A program made the position numbers and the translations under genes. A stretch of DNA of 64,000 nt from Manihot esculenta (Eukaryota; Streptophyta; Magnoliopsida; Malpighiales; Euphorbiaceae): NCBI RefSeq assembly GCF_001659605.2, contig NC_035165.2:15176419-15240418 (forward strand). The letters run 5' to 3'. This document shows, one piece after another, positions 11,455 to 21,940 of the stretch (position 1 is its first letter; each line of letters opens with the position of its first letter). A model generated the notes under the pieces. That model worked only from the letters and a program-made list of their open reading frames with translations, was not told the DNA's origin and made no database searches.

Positions 11455-11615
11455 ATAAGACCTGGCCGGGCCAGGCAGCCATCTGTAGGTAAGACCTGAC
11501 TAGAGCAGGCAGCAGAGATAGTAAGACCTGGCTGGGCCAGGCAGGCAGAGTTGTAAGACCTGGCTGGGCCAGGCAGCCTAAGGTTGTAAGACCTGGCTAG
11601 GCCAGGCATCCTTAT
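11455..11615 (+). repeat. LTR minisatellite with CCTGGC-GCCAGG hairpins
   Basis: About five units of roughly 30-40 bp, each starting GTAAGACCTGGC and containing a short palindrome such as CCTGGCTGGGCCAGG. The same array is at 21200-21350 in the 3' LTR. Confidence 0.85.
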
Positions 11616-12085
11616 ATTGGGATTTTTGGTGGTCATGTCTATCCCTGAGATGATGTGATGTAGTGCATTCCATGAGATCATGTTTTCAAATTATGGTTTC
11701 TAGTTCTGCTCATTGGGCTTGTATAGCTCATCCCTCTCCCCTATCCCCCAGGTTTGCAGGTTCAGAGTCCAGAGGGAGTCCAGCAGGGTTTGCAAGAAGA
11801 AGAGTTATGTAATCGCTAGTGTGGACATGTACATGTAAAGAGATAATGTATAGTGTGTAGCTTTGTGCTTGACTTATAAGAGTTGTAATCCCTTGTTGTA
11901 GACACATGATCAGTCTATGTATGTTTTCTTTTCTTATTATGTATATGAGAAAACGAGGCTTAACATTATGAGTTATATCCGCCTAGAGGGGGGATAAAAT
12001 AGAAAAGATATAGTGCATGCACAGGTTAAGCCTTGGAGTAAAGACAAGTTTTATATGTTGACAGAAAATGTATGATCATGTATGG

Positions 12086-14422
12086 TGTAACGACCCGAAA
12101 ATCGGACCGCTACCGGCGCTAGGATCCAGATCGGCTTAAGGCCGCCGGGACCCGTAGCAAGCCTGACATCTTAACCTGTAAACCTGTATAATCCCATACA
12201 TGATCAACAACATACATAAAAATTAAAACTTTTCTTTCCATATACATCAACCATACTCAACCTGTGCATGCACTGCATATAACATAAATCATAAACATTG
12301 ATCCCTCTGTGGGATCTCATCAGTGCCCCCAAATGGGTGACATAACATATGTTGAGTTGGTTTGCATAAATGACATAAAATAACCAAGATCATGTATTAA
12401 AAGGGATAACAACATTCTAGGGTCAAGCACACCTCTAATAATCCATAAACATCATTACATAACTATACTGTACTATTACATTACATCATACTACGATTTG
12501 TCATGTCCACATTCTAACTATTACACAAACAAGCTTTACTCTAACCGACCTCCTCTTCTATCCTGTACCTGCAAGCCTGGGGGTAAAAAGGAGAGGGGTG
12601 AGCTAAAAGCCCAGTGAGTAGAACCATAAAAAAAAAACATATTAACACTATGCTCCAATGAAATGCATCATAACACAGACAATTCATATAAGGGTTGGGT
12701 GAACTTGTCACCAATTAGTCCAAGCTAACATTGTGCCAGGCCGTAGCATGGGGTCCTGGTCTTCCTGTCATAACATACATTACTTACCATTTCCCCCAGG
12801 GCCTCCTCTGGGCTCCTGGTCTTCGAGTCCCATAACCGTGCCAGGCCGTAGAATGGGGTCCTGGTCTTTCCTTACATAGTGTCAGGCCGTAGAATGGGGT
12901 CCTGGTCTTCTTGTCATGGACTAATTGGGTCATCCAATATTCACCCACATCAACAACCATCGATGCAATGCAGCATATTCGTGGAAACTAATGCAATCAT
13001 CCTATTACATAATCATGATGTATGAAACATGATAAAACATTTAATTTAGAAGATTAAGTTTAGTTCCACTAACCTCTGGCTGACTCTGACAACACCGAAG
13101 CAGCTGAACTCACTGCTGGGGTCCTCGGTTCCTCGGGTCCGAACCTACACAGGTGGACTCAAATGAGGGACCAAAAATACCTGAACATAACTATAAACTA
13201 CTCCCCAAAAACCCCCTAAAACATCATGAAACAACCATACAAAATCATGCAAAGGAGGCCTGGACAGGGCACTTTCGGCGGCAGGTTCGGCGGCCGAAAG
13301 TCCCTCCAGAGCCGAAAGTCAGGCAGGTTCGGCGGCACCTTCGGCGGCCGAAACTCCCAGACAGAGACGAAACTCATGCATGTTCGGCGGCACCTTCGGC
13401 GACCGAAACTGCCAGATAGAGACGAAAGTCTCCTTTCGGGGGCAAGCTTCGGCAGCCGAAAGGCTGCCTCCCCAGCCATGTTCGGCGGCCGAAAGTCCTT
13501 CGGCTGCCGAACCTGGTTTCTGCCAAAGGGCAGAAACTTGGCTCCCTATGCACATTTCGCCTCCAAACCTTTTTCAACATGCATCAAACCTATTCTATAA
13601 CACACAAACACAAGCATACATGTTCCTAGGGGCCTCAAACCATCATAAACCCCATCTACAACACATCAAGAAGCTCACATTGTTCATGAACATACATTTA
13701 TACCCATAAACTCCAAAAACATAATCATAACCTAAACATGCATTCTAACCCATAGATCTACTGAAAACTTACTTAAAACATGCAATGAGCTTAAGATCGG
13801 CTCTTACCTCTTGAAGATCGAGAGAGAGACGACCTAAACTCGAAGTTGGGAGAAATTGGGTTCTTGAACTTCCAAGCTCCAAAACTTTGCTCAAAAGCTC
13901 AAATCTTCAAAACAACGTGAAAACAAGTGAAAATCTTGAGAGATTTAGAGGAAGAACATCAAAGATGGGTGAGGGGCGGCGGAGACTCACCTTGGCCGAA
14001 AATGGGGAAAAAGCTCGCCCGTTTTCGGCTAAGGGACCCTTTTATAGTGGCTGGCCAGACCACGTTCGGGGGTCGAATGTGCCTCCGCATGCATGCCATG
14101 TTCGGCGGCCGAACTTGAGGTTCGGCGGCCGAACCTGGACTTCCCTCACTTATGCTTTCGGGGGCCTAAAGCACTCCCGCAACGCATGCATGTTCGGCGG
14201 CCGAACTTGAGGTTCGGCGGCCGAACTTGAGGTTCGGCGGCCGAACCTGAGTTTTCCTCCAATGCTATTTTCATGCAAAAACTCATTTTCTTTCATGCTT
14301 AAAACATAAAACACATTAAAACATTTCATAAAAACATGGTTTTACCCTACTAGAGGCTTCTGACATCCGAGATTCCACCGGACGGTAGGAATTCCGATAC
14401 CGGAGTCTAGCCGGGTATTACA
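12086..14422 (-). mobile_element. Solo LTR of a Tekay-type element (minus) inside the Tekay-1 5' LTR
   Basis: It begins TGTAACGACCC at 12086 and ends CCGGGTATTACA at 14422 (2,337 bp), flanked by the TSD TATGG (12081-12085 and 14423-14427). It belongs to a different LTR subfamily from its host: its minisatellite unit (about 12733-12925) reads GTGCCAGGCCGTAG...GGTCCTGGTCTT. It has a minus-strand TATA box (14038-14046). The motif arrays include a run of three TTCGGCGGCCGAA copies starting at 14193, 14213 and 14233, exactly 20 bp apart, and a pair at 14101/14121. The splice-donor-like site reads CTTCAAGAGGTAAG on the minus strand near 13805. Confidence 0.96.
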
Positions 14423-14537
14423 TATGGGATGTCACAGGTACACAGACAGTATAGCAGGCTTACTACGGGTCCCGGTGACCTTAAGTCGATCTGGATCCTA
14501 GTGCCGGTAGCAGTTCGATTTCCGGGCTGTTACAGAT

Positions 14538-14549
14538 TGGTATCAGAGC
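14538..14549 (+). promoter_or_regulatory. Primer-binding site of Tekay-1 (initiator tRNA-Met)
   Basis: TGGTATCAGAGC starts three bases after the 5' LTR end and complements the 3' end of plant initiator tRNA-Met, the usual minus-strand primer of plant chromoviruses. Confidence 0.95.
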
Positions 14550-14746
14550 CCTAGGTTCACATGGTCGGACCTATATAGATAGAGTTGGGCTCGTAGAGGT
14601 TTAGTGGGTCAAGCACAATAGGAAAATATGTCCACTAGGATAGGATGTTAGTCGCTGATGATGTGCAATGCCATGATGCATGTGTTGTTTTCCTCTATGT
14701 GTTGCTTATGTGCTCTGTTATGTGTTATTTTCCAGAGAGAGTTAAG

Positions 14747-16582
14747 ATGCGAGGAACTCGTCGATCCGCGAGATTGACTGGAGTCCCACCTGAAAGTGAG
14801 GGTACAGCTGCTCGTCCTCCTGCATTGCCAAGGGCAAGGACTCACAGGTCAAGCAGGGAGGGAACGTCAAGAGACCCTAGAAGGTCTTCTGACGAGAGCA
14901 GAAGAGGAATAGGCAGAGGGGGAAGATCGGAAGAAGAGAGAGTTGCTATGGAGGAGGATCAGAGTAGAGATGGAAGTATGGGTAGAGGAAAGTCAGAAGA
15001 AGGTATGGGGGAGTCCCAGGGAGGCGTACAGGCCTCGGGGTTTGGCTATCCACCCTTTCCACAGGGCCCAGGGGATCCGATGGGAGGCACGTCGGATTAC
15101 TCCAGCTTTGCCCCATATCCACCCTACATGCCATATATGCCCTATCCTTCCTTTTATCCACCATATCACATGTATCCACCCCCACCTTTTTATCCAAGTT
15201 CAGCACCGCCTAAATCCAGAGACACAGTACCTCCACCACCACCACCTGAACCAGCAGCCCCTGTTGTTGAAGCACAACCCAGTTCTTCAGGGGGAACTAA
15301 GGTGAAGATGACGGAGTACTTAAAGTTGGATGCTCCTAAATTCAATACGGGAGATGATCCCTTTGAGTATCTCAGTGCAGTCAGAATGATAACAAGTGAG
15401 TTGGGAGCAGATGATAGCAGGGCCATTGAGATGGCAGGGTTCACATTAAAATGTAAGAAAGCCATAGAATGGTTCAAGAACTATGTGGACCCCAGAATAG
15501 ACAGTATGACATGGGAAGAGTTCGCCAACGAATTTGCTGGGTGGGCTTTCCCTGACAGTTCCAGGGAGCTAAAGGTTGTGGAGTTTGAGCAGTTGAGACA
15601 GACGGAGGAGATGAGCGTTGACGAGTATACAAATAAGTTCCTGGAATTGTTACCATACGTGGGTCAGGCGTATGATACGGATCAGAAGAAGGAAAAGAGA
15701 TATGCCACGAGGCTTCATCCCAGGTATTTCTCCTTGATTCTCCACGCAGAGAAGGAGAGTTTCCACTCCATTGTGGATGCTGCTAGAAAGATGGAGGCCA
15801 GTGCCATAAGTCAGGGAGTAGTCAAGCAATTAAAGGCACAGTCTTCTGGTGCTAAACCAGGTTCCTCCTCACAGAGTACGGCAAGTGCGAGCAAAAAGAG
15901 ATTGGATAAATTCAGAGGAAAGAGAGGCAAGTTCTGGAACAGGATTAAGACGGGTCTGGGAATGAGTAGCGGCTCCAACTCTGGCATAGATCTTCCCGTT
16001 TGCAATAGGTGTGGGAGACCGCACAGAGGAGCTTGTTTGTTGGGATCTACAGCCTGCTATAGATGTGGGCAGGAGGGACATTATGCACGGGAATGTCCTC
16101 AGGCGACTTTGGTTACACCATCCCAGCAGATGACCTCAGGTAGTGTCGTACAGTCAGCAGCTTCAGCCCGTCCACCAAGCAGTGGCAGAGGTAGAGGAAG
16201 AGGGGCAGCCTCTTCATCAGGGATGGGTTCCCGAGGTGCAGGTCCGTCAGCTCCAGCACGGATTTTCACCATGACGCAACAGGAGGCAGACACTTCGAAC
16301 ACAGTGGTGTCAGGTACTCTCATCATTGGGTGTTCAGAGGTGTATGCTTTAATGGACCCCGGTGCTTCTCACTCTTTCATTTCTTCTAGAGCCGCAGAGA
16401 GATTGGGGTTGCTCGTATCCGAGTTAGAGTGTCCTCTCTGGGTCAATGGACCTAGGTGTGACCCATCATTGGCAGAGTCAGTCTGTCAGTTCAGTCCAGT
16501 GTTTATCGAGGATAGATGCCTTCCAGCTGACCTTGTGGTTCTAGAGTTGACAGATTTTGATGTCATTTTAGGGATGGATTAG
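14747..16582 (+). pseudogene. Tekay-1 gag-protease part (ends at a nonsense codon)
   Basis: I place the start at ATG 14747 ([12 protein letters not shown]) because the same start is used in Tekay-2 and lies just after a TTTTCCAG acceptor-like signal; upstream codons in frame are not conserved. An Arg/Ser/Gly-rich N-terminus and a Pro/Tyr-rich stretch precede the capsid-like gag core ([13 protein letters not shown]) that packages element RNA. The zinc knuckle CYRCGQEGHYAREC begins at residue 437. The protease motif DPGASHSFI begins at residue 537, with Pro where DTG/DSG is more usual. The frame stops at 16580-16582, where Tekay-2 has Trp (MDWLSTH). A 2-bp deletion follows near 16653, so protease and RT are also out of frame with each other. 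Confidence 0.9.
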
Positions 16583-16643
16583 TTATCTACCTATAATGCT
16601 ACTTTGCACTGCAGGGACAAGGTAGTGAGTCTCAGAGACCAGG

Positions 16644-18521
16644 ATGGGTCAGAGTGTCTTCAGAGGAGACAGGAGAGGGACACCTAGGGGTTTGATATCA
16701 GCCCTCCAGGCTCGTAGGATGTTGAGGAAGGGGTGTCAGGGGTTCCTAGCTTATGTGAGAGAGCTAGACAGTCGGGTTAGGGAACCATCCTTAGTACCAG
16801 TTGTTAGAGAATTCCCAGATGTGTTTCCTGAAGAGCTTCCAAGACTACCACCTGATAGGGAAATAGAGTTCGAGATAGAGTTGATGCCCGGTGCCAGACC
16901 GATCTTTATTCCTCCCTACAGGATGGCGCCAACAGAGTTGAGAGAGTTGAAAGAACAGTTACAGGATTTGGTAGCAAAAGGTTTCATTCGCCCGAGTACC
17001 TCCCCTTGGGGTGCTCCAGTATTATTTGTCAGAAAGAAGGATGGACCACTTAGACTTTGTGTCGACTACAGACAGTTGAACAAAGTCACTATCAAAAACA
17101 AGTATCCTTTACCCAGGATCGATGATCTATTCGACCAACTGGCAGGAGCAGGTTGTTTTTCTAAGATAGATCTGAGATCCGGATACCACCAGTTGAAGAT
17201 CAGAGAAGGAGATGTATGCAAGACTGCTTTCCGGACCAGATATGGACATTATGAGTTCCTAGTGATGCCGTTCGGGTTGACTAATGCCCCTGCAGCATTC
17301 ATGGATCTCATGAACAGGGTTTTCAGGGAGTACTTGGATCGTTTTGTGATCGTCTTTATAGATGATATCTTGGTGTACTCCAGGAATGCGGAGGAGCATG
17401 CCCAGCATCTGAGGGTAGTTTTGCAAACTTTGAGAGAGCATGGCTTGTATGCCAAGTTCTCCAAGTGCGAGTTTTGGCTAAGGAGCATTGCCTTTTTGGG
17501 ACATGTAGTATCAGCGGAAGGAATAACAGTAGATCCCAAGAAGGTAGAGGCAGTAGCCAAGTGGCCTACACCCACGACAGTGACAGAGATCAAGAGTTTT
17601 CTGGGTTTGGCAGGCTACTATCGGAGGTTCTTTCAGGACTTTTCGAAGATAGCTGCTCCTATGACCAAACTGACCAGGAAGAATCAGAAGTTCGTATGGG
17701 CAGAGGATTGTGATGAGAGTTTTGAAGAGTTGAAGAGACGGTTGACTTCAGCACCGGTGTTAGCTCTGCCAATCAGTGATAATGATTTCACAGTGTTTTG
17801 TGATGCATCCCGAGTGGGATTAGGTTGTGTGTTAATGCAGAATGACAGAGTGATAGCTTATGCTTCTAGACAGCTTAAGAGGCACGAGCTGAACTACCCG
17901 ACACACGATCTTGAGATGGCAGCTTTTATCTTTACACTTAAGATGTGGAGGCATTACCTCTATGGGGTAAAGTGTGAGATCTATATGGATCATAAGAGTC
18001 TGCAGCACATCTTGAGTCAGAGAGAGTTAAACTTGAGGCAGAGACGGTGGGTCGAATTGCTCAGTGATTATGATTGTAAGATCCAGTATCATCCGGGTAA
18101 GGCTAATGTTGTAGCTGATGCCTTAAGCCGGAAGTCACTTAGTAGTTTATCCCACATTGCAGTAGAGAGAAGACCGGTGGTGAAGGACTTTTACAGACTC
18201 ATGGATGAAGGGCTACAGTTGCAGTTATTTGGTACAGGTGCTTTGATTGCACAGATGAGAGTGACACCAGTGTTTCTAGAGCAAGTGGCTCTGAAACAGC
18301 ACGAAGATCCTGAGTTAGTGAAGATTGCCAGGACTGTTCAGTCTGGCAACAGTGCAGAGTTCAGATTTGACAGTGAGGGGATTCTTCGTCACGGTAAGAG
18401 ATTATGTGTACCAGATGATAGTAGTTTGAAGGAAGACATTATGAGGGAAGCTCATAGTGCGAGGTATAGCGTTCACCCTGGAGCCACCAAGATGTATCAA
18501 GACCTGAGAAGGGTGTATTAG
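16644..18521 (+). pseudogene. Tekay-1 reverse transcriptase-RNase H and start of integrase
   Basis: Open frame of 625 codons after the 2-bp deletion, beginning [20 protein letters not shown]. It contains the RT fingers and palm ([34 protein letters not shown]) and the catalytic FIDD box at residues 238-241 (the two Asp at 240 and 241). The RNase H domain starts at [10 protein letters not shown] (Asp 387), and the DALSRKS linker leads into the integrase zinc-binding N-terminus (HSARYSVHP). RT and RNase H copy element RNA into cDNA. The ATG at 16644 is only the first Met after the frameshift, not a natural start. The frame stops at 18519-18521 (TAG), where Tekay-2 has Trp (VYWWPAM). Confidence 0.9.
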
Positions 18522-19373
18522 TGGCCAGCGATGAAGAGGGAAGTGGCACAGTTTGTGTCAGCTTGCGAGACATGTCAAAGGGTGAAGCTAGAACACCAGA
18601 AGCCGGCTGGAATGCTTAACCCACTGCCGATTCCAGAGTGGAAATGGGAGAACATAGCTATGGATTTTGTAGTGGGGTTACCGGTGACGTCCAACAGGCT
18701 AGACTCCATATGGGTGATTGTGGACAGACTGACGAAATCTGCTCACTTCATTCCAGTCAGGAGCAACTATTCAGTGGACAAGTTAGCGCAGGTCTATGTA
18801 GAAGAGATAGTCAAGCTGCATGGAGTTCCAGTGTCGATAGTATCAGATAAAGGACCGCAGTTCACCTCCAAGTTTTGGCGGAGTCTGCAAGCTGCTTTGG
18901 GTACAAGATTGGATTTTAGCACTGCTTTCCATCCACAGACAGACGGTCAGTCAGAGAGGACCATCCAGACCATAGAAGATATGCTAAAAATGTGTGTGTT
19001 AGACTTTGGCGGTTCTTGGAGGCAGCATCTACCTCTGGTGGAGTTTGCCCACAACAACAGCCATCATGCTAGCATAGGGATGGCTCCTTATGAAGCTCTG
19101 TATGGGAGGAAGTGCAGAACACCTGTTTGCTGGGAAGAGGTAGGAGAGAAGGCTCTTGCAGGGCCAGAGTTAGTTGAGATTACCAGCAAGTTAGTGCCTA
19201 TAATCAGAGAGAGGATCAGAACAGTTGTAAGCAGGCAGAAAAGCTATGCAGACATCCGTAGGAAGCAGATAGAGTTCCAGGAGGGGGATATGGTATTGCT
19301 GAAAGTGTCTCCAATGAAAGGAGTGGTTCGCTTTGGAAAGAAGGGTAGCTCCACAGTACATTGGTCCCTTTGA
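18522..19373 (+). pseudogene. Tekay-1 integrase core
   Basis: It continues the same reading frame past the TAG at 18519-18521. It completes the HHCC zinc finger (CETCQRVK) and carries the DDE catalytic core: Asp at 18663-18665 (MDFVVGLP), Asp at 18846-18848 (IVSDKGPQF) and Glu at 18954-18956 (GQSERTIQ). The Asp-Glu spacing is the classical D-35-E. A deletion of about five bases after 19345 (relative to Tekay-2) shifts the frame, so the final part of this frame (SSTVHWSL) is not native. Confidence 0.9.
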
Positions 19374-19692
19374 AATCTTGCAGAAGATCGGGCCTGTGTC
19401 GTATAAGCTGGATTTACCTGCATCGATGGAACGAATTCACCCGGTATTTTATGTTTCGATGTTGAGAAAGTTTGTGTCAGATCCAGAGAAGGTTCTTAGT
19501 GAGCCTGAGGTGGAAATCTTAAGCGATCTCACCTATGTCGAGCAGCCAGTGCGGATCATTGACACCCAGATTCGAAAGCTGAGAAACAAGGAGATACCCA
19601 TGGTGAAAGTCCTGTGGAACCACCATAACCTAGAAGAGTGCACCTGGGAGACACGGGAGTCGATGCTCCAGCAATATCCATATCTGTTTTAA
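19333..19692 (+). pseudogene. Tekay-1 integrase C-terminus and chromodomain
   Basis: The frame after the 5-base deletion encodes the GPF/Y-like module ([20 protein letters not shown]) and a C-terminal chromodomain with [26 protein letters not shown] and [10 protein letters not shown]. In chromoviruses this domain directs integration into particular chromatin. The native reading starts at about 19346; the ATG at 19333 is incidental. The stop at 19690-19692 matches that of Tekay-2. Confidence 0.9.
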
Positions 19693-19748
19693 GGTGAGGT
19701 TTTCCCCATTGTTATGTGTTTTTGTGTTTATGTGTGTCGTTGTTTGAG

Positions 19749-19785
19749 GAACATTCGGGAATGAATGTTCTTAAGGGGGGGAGAA
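19749..19785 (+). promoter_or_regulatory. Conserved hairpin plus polypurine tract of Tekay-1
   Basis: An imperfect hairpin (GAACATTCG...TGAATGTTC, 19749-19770) is followed at once by the polypurine tract TTAAGGGGGGGAGAA (19771-19785), which abuts the 3' LTR. The tract primes plus-strand DNA synthesis. Confidence 0.85.
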
Positions 19786-21935
19786 TGTAATACCTGGCTC
19801 GAGTCCGGCCTCAGAATTCCTGTCGTATGGTGGAATCTCGGGTGTCGGAACCCTCGAGAAAGGTAAGACATATGTGTTCATGTGTGTTTTAAGCGTTGTG
19901 TGTTTTAAGAGTTGTGCATGTTTTCAAGTGTGAAAGGAAATGAGTTTTGAAAGAAAAGAAATAAGGGAGAAATGCAAAGGTTCAGCCGCCGAAGGTCACT
20001 TTCGGCCGCCGAACATTGCATGGTTTCGGATTCACGTTCGACTGCCGAAGGTGGTCTGGCCAGCCACCTATAAAAGGGCCAAAGGTCGGTGGAAGGAGGA
20101 TATTTCTCCTCCACTTGCAGCCAGAGGTGAGTTCAAGCCTCTCCCCAGTTGACTTTCATGTTTTTCATGTTTTTCACCAAATCTTTCAAGGGTTTTACGA
20201 GTCTTGGTGTGTTTTGAAGGTTTTGAGCAAAAATAGCCAGTTTGGAAGTTTGGAGCTTTGAAAGAGGTTTTCTCCATATCTCCACGTTAGGATCACTTGA
20301 TCTCTTGTTTGGAAGAGGTAAGTCAAGATCCAGAACCTCTTTTACTGATTTTTGAAGGTTTTATGGGAGTTGTATGGATAGTACGCATGAATAGGGTTTT
20401 GGTTGAGGTTTTGCATGATTTTGTGTTTAAGCATGTTTAAGTGTTGTTGGTATGTTTCTTGGGGTTCTAAGTGAGTTTTAGGCCCTTTTATGCATGTTTT
20501 CTGGTATGTGCTAATTGGGAGTAGTTGATATGCATGTTGGGTAAGTTTGGGGGGAAAGGTTTGCATGAAACAGAGCAGGGTTCTGCCCAGCGGGCAAAAC
20601 CAGGTTCGGCCGCCGAACCCCTTGTGGAGGCAGTTTCGGCTGCCCAAGCTTGCCCCCGAAAGCGAGGTTTTCGGTTGAGAAAGGGACTTTCGGCCGCCGA
20701 AAGAGGGAGTTCAGCCGCCGAAAGTGTGTGAGTTTCGTCTCTGGACGAGACCTTCGGCCGCCGAAGGTGCCGCCGAACATGCATGAATTTCATCTCTGGA
20801 GAGGGGTTTCGGCCGCCGAACCTACCGCCGAAAGTGTCCTGTCCAGCTTTCTTTTGCATGTTTTCTGTGATTGTTTAGGGATCGTTTAGAGGGTTTTTGA
20901 GGGAGTTTCTTAGAGATATTCTTGAGTTAGTGTGGTCCCTCATTTGAGTCCACCTGTGTAGGTACGGACCAGAGGAACCCCAGAGAGCAGCAGTGACTAC
21001 TGTTTCAGAATCTGCCGAGTCAGCCAGAGGTGAGTGGAACTTCTCTTTTCAGAACTAAACTGCTTTGTGCATATGTCATGCATCATAAGAGTATAGTAGG
21101 GTGTTTGCATTACTTTCACGAAGTTAACGCATTGCATAATACGATGTGTATGAGGCTGTGGATAGACCAAGGCGACTCCAATAGCCCAAGCTCTGTTATA
21201 AGACCTGGCCAGGCCAGGCAGCTATCTGTAGGTAAGACCTGACTAGAGCAGGCAGTAGAGATAGTAAGACCTGGCTGGGCCAGGCAGGCAGAGTTGTAAG
21301 ACCTGGCTGGGCCAGGCAGCCTAAGGTTGTAAGACCTGGCTGGGCCAGGCATCCTTATATTGAGATTTTTGGTGGTCATGTCTATTCCTGAGATGATGTG
21401 ATGTAGTGCATTCTATGAGATCATGTTTTCAAATTATGGTTTCTAGTTCTGCTCATTGGGCTTGTATAGCTCATCCCTCTCCCCTATCCCCCAAGTTTGC
21501 AGGTTCAGAGTCCAGAGGGAGTCCAGCAGGGTTTGCAAGAAGAAGAGTTATGTAATCGCTAGTGTGGACATGTACATATAAAGAGATAATGTATAGTGTG
21601 TAGCTTTGTGCTTGACTTATAAGAGTTGTAATCCCTTGTTGTAGACACATGATCAGTCTATGTATGTTTTCTTTTCTTGTTATGTATTTGAGAAAACGAG
21701 GCTTAACATTATGAGTTATATCCGCCTAGAGGGGGGATAAAATAGAAAAGATATAGTGCATGCACAGGTTAAGCCTTGAAGTAAAGACAAGTTTTATATG
21801 TTGACAGAAAATGTATGATCATGTATGGGATGTCACAGGTACACAGATAGTATAGCAGGCTTACTACGGGTCCCGGCGACCTTAAGTCGATCTGGATCCT
21901 AGTGCCGGTAGCAGTTCGGTTTCCGGGCTGTTACA
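19786..21935 (+). repeat. 3' LTR of Tekay-1
   Basis: 2,150 bp, TGTAATACCTGG...GGGCTGTTACA. Closely similar to the 5' LTR except for scattered substitutions and two motif-array indels. It has the minisatellite at about 21200-21350 and a TATA box near 20070. Confidence 0.96.
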
Positions 21936-21940
21936 GCATA

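Larger units (their letters stand above)
10045..14534 (+). repeat. 5' LTR of Tekay-1 (interrupted at 12086-14422)
   Basis: LTR sequence covers 10045-12085 and 14428-14534. TATAAAAGGG lies at 10307-10316. Splice-like signals are a donor AAGAG|GTAAG (GT at 10556), an acceptor CTGTGTAG (AG at 11217-11218), a donor CAGAG|GTGAG (GT at 11287) and an acceptor ATCCCCCAG (AG at 11750-11751). Compared with the 3' LTR it lacks one 20-bp motif unit upstream of the TATA box and has one extra 19-bp motif unit near 10845-10870. Confidence 0.95.
10045..21935 (+). mobile_element. Tekay-1: complete, decayed Tekay/Del-type Ty3/gypsy element
   Basis: A full-length element with TSD GCATA (10040-10044 and 21936-21940). 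Order: 5' LTR (10045-14534, carrying a nested solo LTR), iMet primer-binding site, gag-protease, RT-RNase H, integrase, chromodomain, hairpin, polypurine tract, 3' LTR (19786-21935). Without the nested insertion the LTRs are about 2,148 and 2,150 bp. The internal region is 5,251 bp. The domain order gag-PR-RT-RH-INT-chromodomain is that of plant chromoviruses, and the RT and integrase text fits the Tekay (Del) clade. Two nonsense codons and two frameshifts make the polyprotein non-functional. Confidence 0.96.

Noticed and set aside
14943..15305. Frames overlapping the gag Pro/Tyr-rich region in Tekay-1, -2 and -3 (for example 36880-37098, 42339-42644) as an overlapping accessory gene.
   Set aside because: They are alternate-frame readings of the low-complexity region, without a shared start or stop; more likely shadows.
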